From: Gemmatimonadota bacterium
Lineage (GTDB): Bacteria > Gemmatimonadota > Gemmatimonadetes > Longimicrobiales > Gaopeijiaceae
Direction of reading: 5' to 3'
Length of the DNA: 64,000 nt
NCBI GenBank assembly: GCA_009841165.1
Contig: VXMI01000047.1
Location: 1 to 64,000 of the forward strand
Shown here one piece after another: positions 38,593-46,159 of the stretch. Position 1 is the stretch's first letter; each line of letters starts with the position of its first letter. The notes below the pieces were generated by a model, which searched no databases, was not told the DNA's origin, and saw only the letters and a program-made list of their open reading frames with translations. Both the position numbers and the translations under genes were made by a program.

Positions 38593-39341
38593 CAGAGTAC
38601 CTTGGCCTCCTCCCTGAGCAGGCGCACGAGTTCGGGCACCGCATCGGTCCCCTCCCCCACGATCCGCCCCTCGGGGCGTTCCGGAGGATACGACAGGCTC
38701 TCCACCGCGATCCCCGGGGCCACCTCGGGCGCCGGCTTGACCACAAGCGGCTTCCGCTTGGCCATCATGATGCCCCGCAGCGATGCATACCGTGGCTCGT
38801 ACCGCCCCTTCGTGATCGTGGCGACCGCCGGCAGATCCATCTCGACCACCTCCTGGCCGCCCTCCACCGCACGCCGACAGGTCACCACGTCCCCCGCGAC
38901 ATCCATCGCGACGACCGATGTCGCGCACGGCCGGTCCAGCAGTTCAGCCACCATCGGACCCACTTGCTGCTGGTCGTCGTCGACCGCCTTGACGCCGAAG
39001 AGCACCAGTCCGGCATCGCCCTCCGCCAGCTCCGAAGCCAGGACCCGGGCGGTAGCCCATCCGTCCATGTCGGGGGTGCCGGTCAGCAGCACGGCCTTGT
39101 GCGCCCCCAGCGCCAGCCCGGAGCGCAGAGACTCCTGGGTGGATTCGGGGCCGTAACTCAGCAGCGTCACCTCTCCCTGCCCCGCCGCCTCCACCAGCTG
39201 CAGCGCGGCCTCGACGGCGAATTCGTCGTAGGGGCTGAGTACGTACTTCACCCCGTCCCTCTCGATGTCGCGTCCGTCCGGCGCGATCCGGATCCGGGTC
39301 GCGGTATCGGGCACGCGCTTCACGCACACGGTGATGTTCAC
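38592..39341 (-). CDS. etfB: Electron transfer flavoprotein beta subunit
   Basis: 249 residues from GTG. N-terminal ITVCVKRVPDTATRIRI, then the ETF-beta pattern VKYVLSPYDEFAVEAALQLVE, the AMP-binding segment (GVKAVDDDQQQVGPMVAELL) and PAVATITKGRYEPRYASLRGIM, which is the ETF-beta recognition loop region. Forms a heterodimer with EtfA, holding AMP and contacting dehydrogenases. Starts 42 bp after the NhaC antiporter gene and overlaps etfA. Confidence 0.94.
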   Translation of the reverse strand: MNITVCVKRVPDTATRIRIAPDGRDIERDGVKYVLSPYDEFAVEAALQLVEAAGQGEVTLLSYGPESTQESLRSGLALGAHKAVLLTGTPDMDGWATARVLASELAEGDAGLVLFGVKAVDDDQQQVGPMVAELLDRPCATSVVAMDVAGDVVTCRRAVEGGQEVVEMDLPAVATITKGRYEPRYASLRGIMMAKRKPLVVKPAPEVAPGIAVESLSYPPERPEGRIVGEGTDAVPELVRLLREEAKVL

Positions 39342-39383
39342 GGCGCTCCTCGGCGGGCCGGCAGGGCTCCTGCCGCGACCCCG

Positions 39384-40796
39384 TTACAGAAATGCACCCG
39401 CCACCGCAAAGCAGACCGTCGCGACCGCGCCTCCCGCCAATGCGTAGGGCAGCTGGGTGCGCACGTGGTCCACATGGTCGGTGGCCGACGCCATGGAAGA
39501 TATCACCGTGGTGTCGCTGATGGGGGAGCAGTGGTCGCCGAAGATTCCGCCCGACAGCGCGGCGGCCAGGAAGGGCGCCAGGTCGAGCTGCAGCGCCGCG
39601 GCCGCGGGCACCATGATCGGGATCATGATCGCGAAGGTGCCCCAGCTGGAGCCGATCGAGAACGCAATAGCGGCGGACACCACGAACGCGAGCGGCAGCA
39701 GGACGACCGGAGCCAGCACACCCTCGGTAAGCCCGGCCACGTATTCGCCGGTCCCCAGTTCGCCGGTCACGTCGCCCAGCGCCAGGGCCAGCAGCAGGAT
39801 GAGTGCCAGGGGCACGAGTCCGCCCGCCCCACGCAGCGCGATCTTCACCAGCTCGTTCACCGAATACGCGCGTTGCGCCAGCAGGAGGATCCACGCGGCC
39901 GCCAGACCACCGAGCGATCCCCATAGCACCGCGATCGAACCGTCCCCGGCCCTCAGGTCGCCTTCACCCGTGGCCCACAGCCCCAGGGGCATGAGCCCTA
40001 CCAGCACCAGCACCGGAACGACCATGTTGATTGCCCGGGGCGGAATCGGCGCATCGTCGCCCGAACCGAGGATCGCCTCGTCCATGATGGGTGTCGCCCC
40101 GGGCGACAGGACCTCGCCCTTCGCGGCCCGGGCTTCTGCACGTTTCATCGGACCCCAGTCCATCTTGGCGAGCACTACCGCCAGTGCCAGGATCACCGCC
40201 GCGAAGGAATAGAAATTGAAGAGGATCGAGCGCAGAAACACCCCGAGCGAATCCTCCACGCCCAGCCGATTAAGGATGCCCAGGTTGTAGGCGCCCCAGG
40301 CGTTCAGCGGGATCAGGATGCAGATCGGGGCGCTGGTGGAGTCGATCAGGTAGGCGAGCTTTTCGCGCGAGATCCGGTAGCGGTCGAAGAGCGGACGCGA
40401 CACCGAACCGGCGACCAGCACGGTGATGTTGGATTCGATGAAGATCAGCACGCCGATCAGCCAGGCCATAAGCTGCGCGCGCCGCCCGTTGTTGACCCAT
40501 CGATTCCGCTCCAGCCAGGCCACGAACCCGGCCACCCCACCCGACGACGATAGCGTAGCGATCAGCGCCCCGATCACCAGGGTGAACATGATGACCCCGG
40601 CATCGTAGGGATCGTTCAGAACCCTGACGGCCGACTCGATCGACTCCGCCACCCCCGCGGCGGGGTTCCAGTTCAGCAGAATCGTCCAGCCGAGCCAGAT
40701 GCCGCCGGCGAGCGACAGGTAGACCTGCCGCGTGGCGATGGCGAGGACGATCGCGAGGAGTGGCGGAAGGACTGAAATCCAGGTCGGGTCGCTCAT
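39384..40796 (-). CDS. nhaC: NhaC-family Na+/H+ antiporter
   Basis: 470 residues with about 11-12 hydrophobic helices. The NhaC signature in the C-terminal half reads GGIFGDHCSPISDTTVISSM. Other marks are GVLIFIESNITVLVAGSVSRP and FSIGSSWGTFAIMIPI. The family exchanges Na+ for H+; the substrate could also be malate/lactate-type as in MleN. It lies between the alkyladenine glycosylase (10 bp) and etfB (42 bp) in the - strand run. Confidence 0.88.
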   Translation of the reverse strand: MSDPTWISVLPPLLAIVLAIATRQVYLSLAGGIWLGWTILLNWNPAAGVAESIESAVRVLNDPYDAGVIMFTLVIGALIATLSSSGGVAGFVAWLERNRWVNNGRRAQLMAWLIGVLIFIESNITVLVAGSVSRPLFDRYRISREKLAYLIDSTSAPICILIPLNAWGAYNLGILNRLGVEDSLGVFLRSILFNFYSFAAVILALAVVLAKMDWGPMKRAEARAAKGEVLSPGATPIMDEAILGSGDDAPIPPRAINMVVPVLVLVGLMPLGLWATGEGDLRAGDGSIAVLWGSLGGLAAAWILLLAQRAYSVNELVKIALRGAGGLVPLALILLLALALGDVTGELGTGEYVAGLTEGVLAPVVLLPLAFVVSAAIAFSIGSSWGTFAIMIPIMVPAAAALQLDLAPFLAAALSGGIFGDHCSPISDTTVISSMASATDHVDHVRTQLPYALAGGAVATVCFAVAGAFL

Positions 40797-40806
40797 GGCA
40801 TCAAAC

Positions 40807-41421
40807 CTACCACCTCGGGGACTTGACCGCCGAATGTCCCCTCACGAAGAACCTGAGCGGCCAGTCGGCCGCGCGGGAAACACCGATGCGGCCCGAGGTG
40901 CCCACGTCCCGGTCGGTGACCGCGTTCCCGGGAAGCAGCTGAACCGGAGGGACGGCGAGGTCGTGGTAGTTGTGGCGCATCGTGATCCCCAGCGCCTGGG
41001 AGAGGCGGCCGGGACCGCTGCAGAGGTCGGTGGAACGGCCCCTTCGCCCGGCCATCACCTCGATGCCTCCGGCCGGTTCCAGGGCACGGATCAGTACCGC
41101 CGCCGGGTCGCCCTCGGCCCCCGTCACCACGTTGATGCAGTGGTGGATGCCGTAGGAGATGTAGACGTAGAGGGTGCCCCTGGCCGAGAACATCGCGTCG
41201 TTGCGCGGAGTGCGCCCTTTCGAGGCGTGCGCGTGGCTGGCGGGGTCGTCGAGCCCCAGGTAGGCTTCCGTCTCGACGATGACGCCCCTGGTCTCCAGCC
41301 CGTCCACCCGGGAGACGAGGGTGGATCCGAGGAGCCGGCGGGCCACGCGCGCGGCGTCACCCGAGAGGAGATCGGAGAGGTGGGAGGCCGTCCCGGTCGC
41401 CGGGAGATCAGTCCTCCGCAT
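40807..41421 (-). CDS. Alkyladenine (3-methyladenine) DNA glycosylase
   Basis: 204 residues of the AAG/MPG family, not AlkA. LLGSTLVSR, then VETEAYLGLDDPASHA with the catalytic Glu, MFSARGTLYVYISYGIHHCINVV (with the intercalating Tyr) and RALEP, then LCSGPGRLSQALGI. It excises 3-methyladenine and related bases from alkylated DNA to start base excision repair. Its first 14 bp overlap the end of the NYN/OST-HTH gene, so the two are probably co-translated. Confidence 0.93.
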   Translation of the reverse strand: MRRTDLPATGTASHLSDLLSGDAARVARRLLGSTLVSRVDGLETRGVIVETEAYLGLDDPASHAHASKGRTPRNDAMFSARGTLYVYISYGIHHCINVVTGAEGDPAAVLIRALEPAGGIEVMAGRRGRSTDLCSGPGRLSQALGITMRHNYHDLAVPPVQLLPGNAVTDRDVGTSGRIGVSRAADWPLRFFVRGHSAVKSPRW

Positions 41422-43198
41422 CGGGCCGGCGCCTGGAGCGGCGACCCCAGGGGAACAGGCCCAGGATGCCCTGTCTGGCCGGAGGGTCCGCGTTGGCCGC
41501 CACCCTCACCGCCGCGGCCCGTTCCTCCGAGGGCTCGCCGGTTCCGGGAGACCGGCGCTGCTCCGCGGCAGCGGCCTTCTCCTCCCGCCTTCCACTGCGG
41601 CCGTGCCGACCTCGTGGACGGGTTTCGGAGGGTACCGCCCGGGCCTTCTTCGCAACACGCCGTTCGGTCGCGGCCTGCCTGGCCAACGCCTCACTCCGGC
41701 GCTTGAAATCGCTGGCCCACGCCGTCAGCACGCTCTCGGCCCGGGCTCGCAGCAGTACCTTCTTCACGCGCCCGGGGTCCTTCTGCAGGACCCTGAAGAC
41801 GTCCGCGCCGAAGTGATCCACAAGGCGCGCCGCGGTCTTGACGCCGACGCCCTTGTAACGATGGGCGAGGTAGCTCTTGATCGAGCTGTCGGTTGTGGGC
41901 AGCCCGAGCGCCTTTGCGTCGAAGGCGGGCGCCGCCGGGCCGGATTCGCCGGCCACGAGCCGGACTCCGAAGCTCCCGCTCTTGCCCCGCTCGAGGGAAA
42001 CGGCTCCCTCCTCTTCGGCGTAGAGCAGGAACTTGCTGAACTTCCCGAAGCCCAGCGCACCTTCCTTGAATCTCCGGTCGATGGCGAGCATCTTGCGCTT
42101 CACATCGGAGTCCCGGGCCGGTTCCGAGTCGCTGCCCCCCAGTTCCCGGACCGCCTTGGCGAGCAGTTCGAGCGCCGGGGCCCGGTCGGGTTGCCGGGGG
42201 CGCTCCCGAACCGCCGTCGCCGGGGCGCTCGCCGTGGGCTGCGCATTCCCGGCCGGTTGCGCGCTTCCGGCCGCTGGGGCCTTGCGCCGCGCTTCCTTCG
42301 CCCCCCTGTCTGCCGGTGTTCGCCGCGCTGGCGGGCCGCGTCTGGTCCTGCCGCGCTGGTCGTCCCCATTCGCGGCCGACGCACCGGGCCGGGGTTCCGA
42401 CCCTTTCGCACGCGCCGCCGCGCGACCACCGACCGGTCCCACCTGGTACTGCCCGTTTTCGCCACGCTCAATCTCCACCAACCCCTTCTTCGCCGCCTCG
42501 AGCAGAAACTTCGAGAAGTTCTTGAACCCGAGGCTGCGCTCGTCGAAGCCGGGGGCCAGCTCCATCATGACCTGCTTGAGCCTGTCGGAGCGCATCACGT
42601 CGCCGCGCGAGACCATGCGGCTCACGGCCTCCTCGACGCACTCCCAGGCGTCGGGTGTGGAGGTGCCGTCTTCGCTGGCTCTGCTGAGGCCGGTGAGCGC
42701 GGTGTACGAGTAGTACTCGTCGCAGTTCTGGACCAGGATGTCCGAGCTGGACTCCTGAATGCCGATCCCGATCACGTACTTTCCGTACTCCTTGAGCTTC
42801 AGGACGAGGCTGGAGAAGTCGGAGTCTCCGGTGAGCAGGATGTAGGTCCCGATCTCGGGACGGATGAAGACGAGTTCGATTCCATCGATGGCCATCCGGA
42901 TGTCGGTGGCGTTCTTCTTCGAGCTCCCGTAGGCGGGCGCGAAGATGAGGTCGATCGAGGCCTCGGAGAGGGGAACGATGTACTGGGGATAGCGGCGCCA
43001 GTCCGCGTAGGCCCTCTGGACGGTCACCTTCCCCTTGATGATGTCCGAGTCGAGGAGGTTCTTGAGTTCCTTCGCCAGGTCGCTTCGCATACCCATCGTG
43101 ACGTTGTCGAAGTCGATGAGCAGCGCCGCGTTGGGTGCATCGGGAGAGATCGGCCGCCCCGGTTCAGTGTGGGGGGCCTTCATATAGGGATTGACCAT
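41408..43198 (-). CDS. NYN-domain nuclease with two OST-HTH (LOTUS) domains
   Basis: 596 residues. NYN (LabA/DUF88) domain at about 20-165: ALLIDFDNVTMG (Asp29, Asp31), NATDIRMAIDGI and ILLTGDSDFSSLV, the acidic cluster of PIN-like nucleases. OST-HTH (LOTUS) domain at about 180-250 (SLGFKNFSKFLLEAAKKGLVEI). A long basic, Ala/Pro-rich linker follows. Then a second OST-HTH at about 335-405 (ALGFGKFSKFLLYAEEEGAV), a helix-hairpin-helix-like region (KGVGVKTAARLVDHFGADVF), and a basic C-terminal tail. NYN acts on RNA in known cases; OST-HTH binds RNA or G-quadruplexes. The genes on both sides do not define a target. It overlaps the glycosylase gene by 14 bp. Confidence 0.85.
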   Translation of the reverse strand: MVNPYMKAPHTEPGRPISPDAPNAALLIDFDNVTMGMRSDLAKELKNLLDSDIIKGKVTVQRAYADWRRYPQYIVPLSEASIDLIFAPAYGSSKKNATDIRMAIDGIELVFIRPEIGTYILLTGDSDFSSLVLKLKEYGKYVIGIGIQESSSDILVQNCDEYYSYTALTGLSRASEDGTSTPDAWECVEEAVSRMVSRGDVMRSDRLKQVMMELAPGFDERSLGFKNFSKFLLEAAKKGLVEIERGENGQYQVGPVGGRAAARAKGSEPRPGASAANGDDQRGRTRRGPPARRTPADRGAKEARRKAPAAGSAQPAGNAQPTASAPATAVRERPRQPDRAPALELLAKAVRELGGSDSEPARDSDVKRKMLAIDRRFKEGALGFGKFSKFLLYAEEEGAVSLERGKSGSFGVRLVAGESGPAAPAFDAKALGLPTTDSSIKSYLAHRYKGVGVKTAARLVDHFGADVFRVLQKDPGRVKKVLLRARAESVLTAWASDFKRRSEALARQAATERRVAKKARAVPSETRPRGRHGRSGRREEKAAAAEQRRSPGTGEPSEERAAAVRVAANADPPARQGILGLFPWGRRSRRRPDAED

Positions 43199-43227
43199 TC
43201 TGTCTTCTGTCCAGCGGTGTTTCCGAG

Positions 43228-44829
43228 CTACCCCTCGACCCGGCCTGGAGGCTCCGCCGACAAGCGGCGGGCCAGCTCAGTGCGCCACACCTTGCCGGTG
43301 CCAGTCAGGGGAAGGTCCTCCATGAAGGTAACAAGATCGGGAACCTTGTATTCGGCCAGGGTGACCGAACACCACTCGCGGACTTCCCCGGCGGTCACGA
43401 CGCCGCCCTCAACCCGCACGACACATGCGCAGATCGCCTCGCCCAGCGTTTCGTCGGGCACACCGACTGCCGCTGCCCGTGCCACGGCTGGATGCGCCAC
43501 GAGCCGGTCCTCGATTTCGCGGGGGTAGACGTTGAATCCGTCGCGCATCACCACATCCTCCCGGCGCCCCAGGAGATGGAGGTACCCGTCCTCGTCCAGC
43601 ATTCCCAGGTCGCCGGTGCGCAGATAGCCCTGCGCGTCCATGGCGGCGGATGTTTCCCCCGGTTGTCGGTGGTATCCCCGCATCACGCCAGGGCCTCGCA
43701 CCCGGATTTCGCCCACACTCTCCGGCGGAAGGTCGGCACCGTCGGGCTCGGTCACCCGCACGGACGTGTCGGTTATGGGTCGGCCGAGGGTGAAGATCCG
43801 CTTGTCCGGCGGGTCGTCCAGGCGGCCGACCGCCAGCGTGGAGGCACCCTCGGTCAGGGAGTAGGCGGCTACAACCGGGGCGCCGAACGACGCCTCGATG
43901 CGCCGGGCCAGTTCGTCCCTCATGGGGGCGCCCGACACCAGACAGGCGCGAATCGACTCGGGGCGTCTGCCGCGCCGCTCGATTTCCCGCAGTTCCCGCG
44001 CGAACATGCTGGGAATGCCGTAGTGGACGGTAGCCCCGTGCCGTTCGGCCAGATCGAGCGTTTCGGTCGCGTCCGCGCCATCGGCAAGAACCAGACCCGC
44101 GCCCCCGAGAAGGGTACCCAGGAGCCCCGGCCCCAGTCCGAAGACGTGGAAGAGCGCACGGACTCCCACGACGACGTCGCCGGGGCCCAGGTCGATGGCC
44201 CCGGCGGTGGCGGCCGCCGCCTGCAGCAGATTGCGGTGAGTGAGTTCCACCCCCTTGGGCTTGCCGGTGGTCCCCGCCGTGTACACGATGGCGAAGGTGT
44301 CCTCCGGGTCGGTGGGGCCGGCTGCAAAATCGCGGCCCGCTCCCGCCGACAGCAGATCCTCCCATTGGAATATCTGGTCGTCGTACCAGAGGTCCTCCTC
44401 GCCGACCGTCACCACGTAGCCGAGTTCGGGCAACTCCTCCAGCAGATCCTCGAAGAGCTGAAGGTAGTCGGTCCCGAAGGCATCCTCGGCCGTGACCGCG
44501 CACGCCGCGCCCGAGTGCCGGAGCATGTAGCGGAGTTCGATCCGCGGAAGCCTCGGATCAAGGGGCACGACCACGGCGCCGAGCTTGGCCGCGGCAAAGA
44601 CGGTAACCGCGAATTCAGGCCACGAGGGCAGAACCGTGGCGATCCGCTCGCCGGCCTCGATGCCCAGATGCGCCAGCGACGCGGCCAGCGCCTCGGCCTG
44701 GTCCTCCACCTGCGCGTACGTCAGGCTGGCATCGTCCCCAACCAGGAACGGAGCCCCCGGGTCTCGTGTGGCCCGGTGGGTGAGAACGGACGCGATCGTG
44801 GGGTTCCGGAAGCGCTCGGGTGGCGCCAT
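43228..44829 (-). CDS. AMP-forming acyl-CoA ligase
   Basis: 533 residues from ATG with GGAGG five bases upstream. ANL-family motifs: [21 protein letters not shown] (P-loop), AAYSLTEGASTL (A5), GYLRTGDLGMLDEDGYLHLLGR (A7-A8), and near the C-terminus TGTGKVWRTELARRL with the catalytic Lys. Medium/long-chain fatty acid or aromatic acid activation is likely; substrate choice cannot be read. Placed before the NYN gene and in one run with etfBA, so beta-oxidation is plausible. Confidence 0.88.
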   Translation of the reverse strand: MAPPERFRNPTIASVLTHRATRDPGAPFLVGDDASLTYAQVEDQAEALAASLAHLGIEAGERIATVLPSWPEFAVTVFAAAKLGAVVVPLDPRLPRIELRYMLRHSGAACAVTAEDAFGTDYLQLFEDLLEELPELGYVVTVGEEDLWYDDQIFQWEDLLSAGAGRDFAAGPTDPEDTFAIVYTAGTTGKPKGVELTHRNLLQAAAATAGAIDLGPGDVVVGVRALFHVFGLGPGLLGTLLGGAGLVLADGADATETLDLAERHGATVHYGIPSMFARELREIERRGRRPESIRACLVSGAPMRDELARRIEASFGAPVVAAYSLTEGASTLAVGRLDDPPDKRIFTLGRPITDTSVRVTEPDGADLPPESVGEIRVRGPGVMRGYHRQPGETSAAMDAQGYLRTGDLGMLDEDGYLHLLGRREDVVMRDGFNVYPREIEDRLVAHPAVARAAAVGVPDETLGEAICACVVRVEGGVVTAGEVREWCSVTLAEYKVPDLVTFMEDLPLTGTGKVWRTELARRLSAEPPGRVEG

Positions 44830-44905
44830 TCATCCTCCAGCCAGCTTCAGAAGGGCGAGGCGGACGGTCGACAGCCGCCTATCATCGCCGATCTTCGATG
44901 ACCAG

Positions 44906-46048
44906 TCAAACGAAAGTGGACGATATGTGTTTCAGGACACTCAACAACTCGTCCCCGGGAATCGGCACACTTGAGCCGAGCCGATCGGCGGTCCGCCCGA
45001 CCTCCCGCAACGGAACCATGTGGACGATGCCCCGGCGAGTCTTCTTGTCCGTGATCATCATGCCGGCCAGGCGGTGGACCCGGCCCATGAGCGGGTGACT
45101 GTCGGGAAGATCGAACGCACGCACGACGCCGCGAATCGCCTCGGCGGTTCCCGCCGCGGTCCATCCGAGCGCCTCGCCGATGCGGGCCTCGGCCACCATG
45201 CCCACCGCCACCGCATGGCCGTGCGGCAACAAATACCCCGATCCCAGTTCGAGTGCATGGGCAACGGTGTGACCGAAGTTGAGGACTTTGCGCCGGCCAG
45301 CCTCGAACTCGTCGCCGGCGACCACCTCCGCCTTGTGCCGCACCGAGCGCACCACCGCGTGCTCGACCGCAGCCGCATCACCGTCCAGCAAATCACTCGC
45401 GTTCGCACCCAGCCACTCGGCGTATGCGGCGTCGAGGATCACCCCGTGTTTCACCGCCTCGGCGTAGCCCTCGGCCCGCCTGCCGATGTCCAGCGTGTCG
45501 AGGAAGTCGGGGTCGGCCAGGACCTCGGCCGGCGCGTGGAAGGCCCCCACCAGGTTCTTGCCGGCCGGATGGTCGACCCCCGTCTTGCCACCGACCGAGG
45601 CGTCGATCATGGCCAGCGTGGTGGTCGGCACCTGGACCAGCGGCACCCCCCGCAGGAACGTCGCGGCGACGAATCCCGCCAGATCCCCCACGACCCCGCC
45701 GCCGAGCGAAACGACGCAGCAGTCGCGCCCGAGTTCCGCATTCAGGAGCACGTCCGTCAGGCGGGTCCACGTCTCCCTTGTCTTGCTGGCCTCCCCTGCC
45801 GGAAAGAGGGCCTCCACCACGTCCAGGGCATTCCGGTCGAGGATCGCGGCGATTTCCTCGTACCAGAGCCGCGCCACGGTACGATCCGAGATCAGCGCAC
45901 ACCGACCCGCGGGGGCGGCCGCCTCGATCGCTGCCGGCAGCAGGCCACGCACTCCAGCGCCCACCCGAACCGCGTATTGCCCCAGAGAGGACCGCACGGG
46001 GACTTCGGTGCAACGGATCAGGACCCTCGCCTCGTCGGAAGGGGACAT
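44906..46048 (-). CDS. aroB: 3-dehydroquinate synthase
   Basis: About 380 residues from the ATG at 46046-46048; a GTG at 46129 would add 27 residues with no clear homology. Marks: VVSLGGGVVGDLAGFVAATFLRGV (NAD loop), PTTTLAMIDASVGGKTGVDHP, GKNLVGAF, AEAVKHGVILD, LNFGHTVAHALE with zinc ligands, HGHAVAVGM. Second step of the shikimate route, making 3-dehydroquinate from DAHP. First gene of the - strand run that ends with etfA; divergent from the PBP1A gene. Confidence 0.94.
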   Translation of the reverse strand: MSPSDEARVLIRCTEVPVRSSLGQYAVRVGAGVRGLLPAAIEAAAPAGRCALISDRTVARLWYEEIAAILDRNALDVVEALFPAGEASKTRETWTRLTDVLLNAELGRDCCVVSLGGGVVGDLAGFVAATFLRGVPLVQVPTTTLAMIDASVGGKTGVDHPAGKNLVGAFHAPAEVLADPDFLDTLDIGRRAEGYAEAVKHGVILDAAYAEWLGANASDLLDGDAAAVEHAVVRSVRHKAEVVAGDEFEAGRRKVLNFGHTVAHALELGSGYLLPHGHAVAVGMVAEARIGEALGWTAAGTAEAIRGVVRAFDLPDSHPLMGRVHRLAGMMITDKKTRRGIVHMVPLREVGRTADRLGSSVPIPGDELLSVLKHISSTFV

Positions 46049-46159
46049 GGGAACGCTCGGCACACGGGACCCACCGGGCAGCCGCAACCCCCGAACGCGA
46101 TCCGGTGCCGCGGCTAAAGCTTGATCCACTCACCGGGGGGGTCAAGGTGCTAGATTGCG

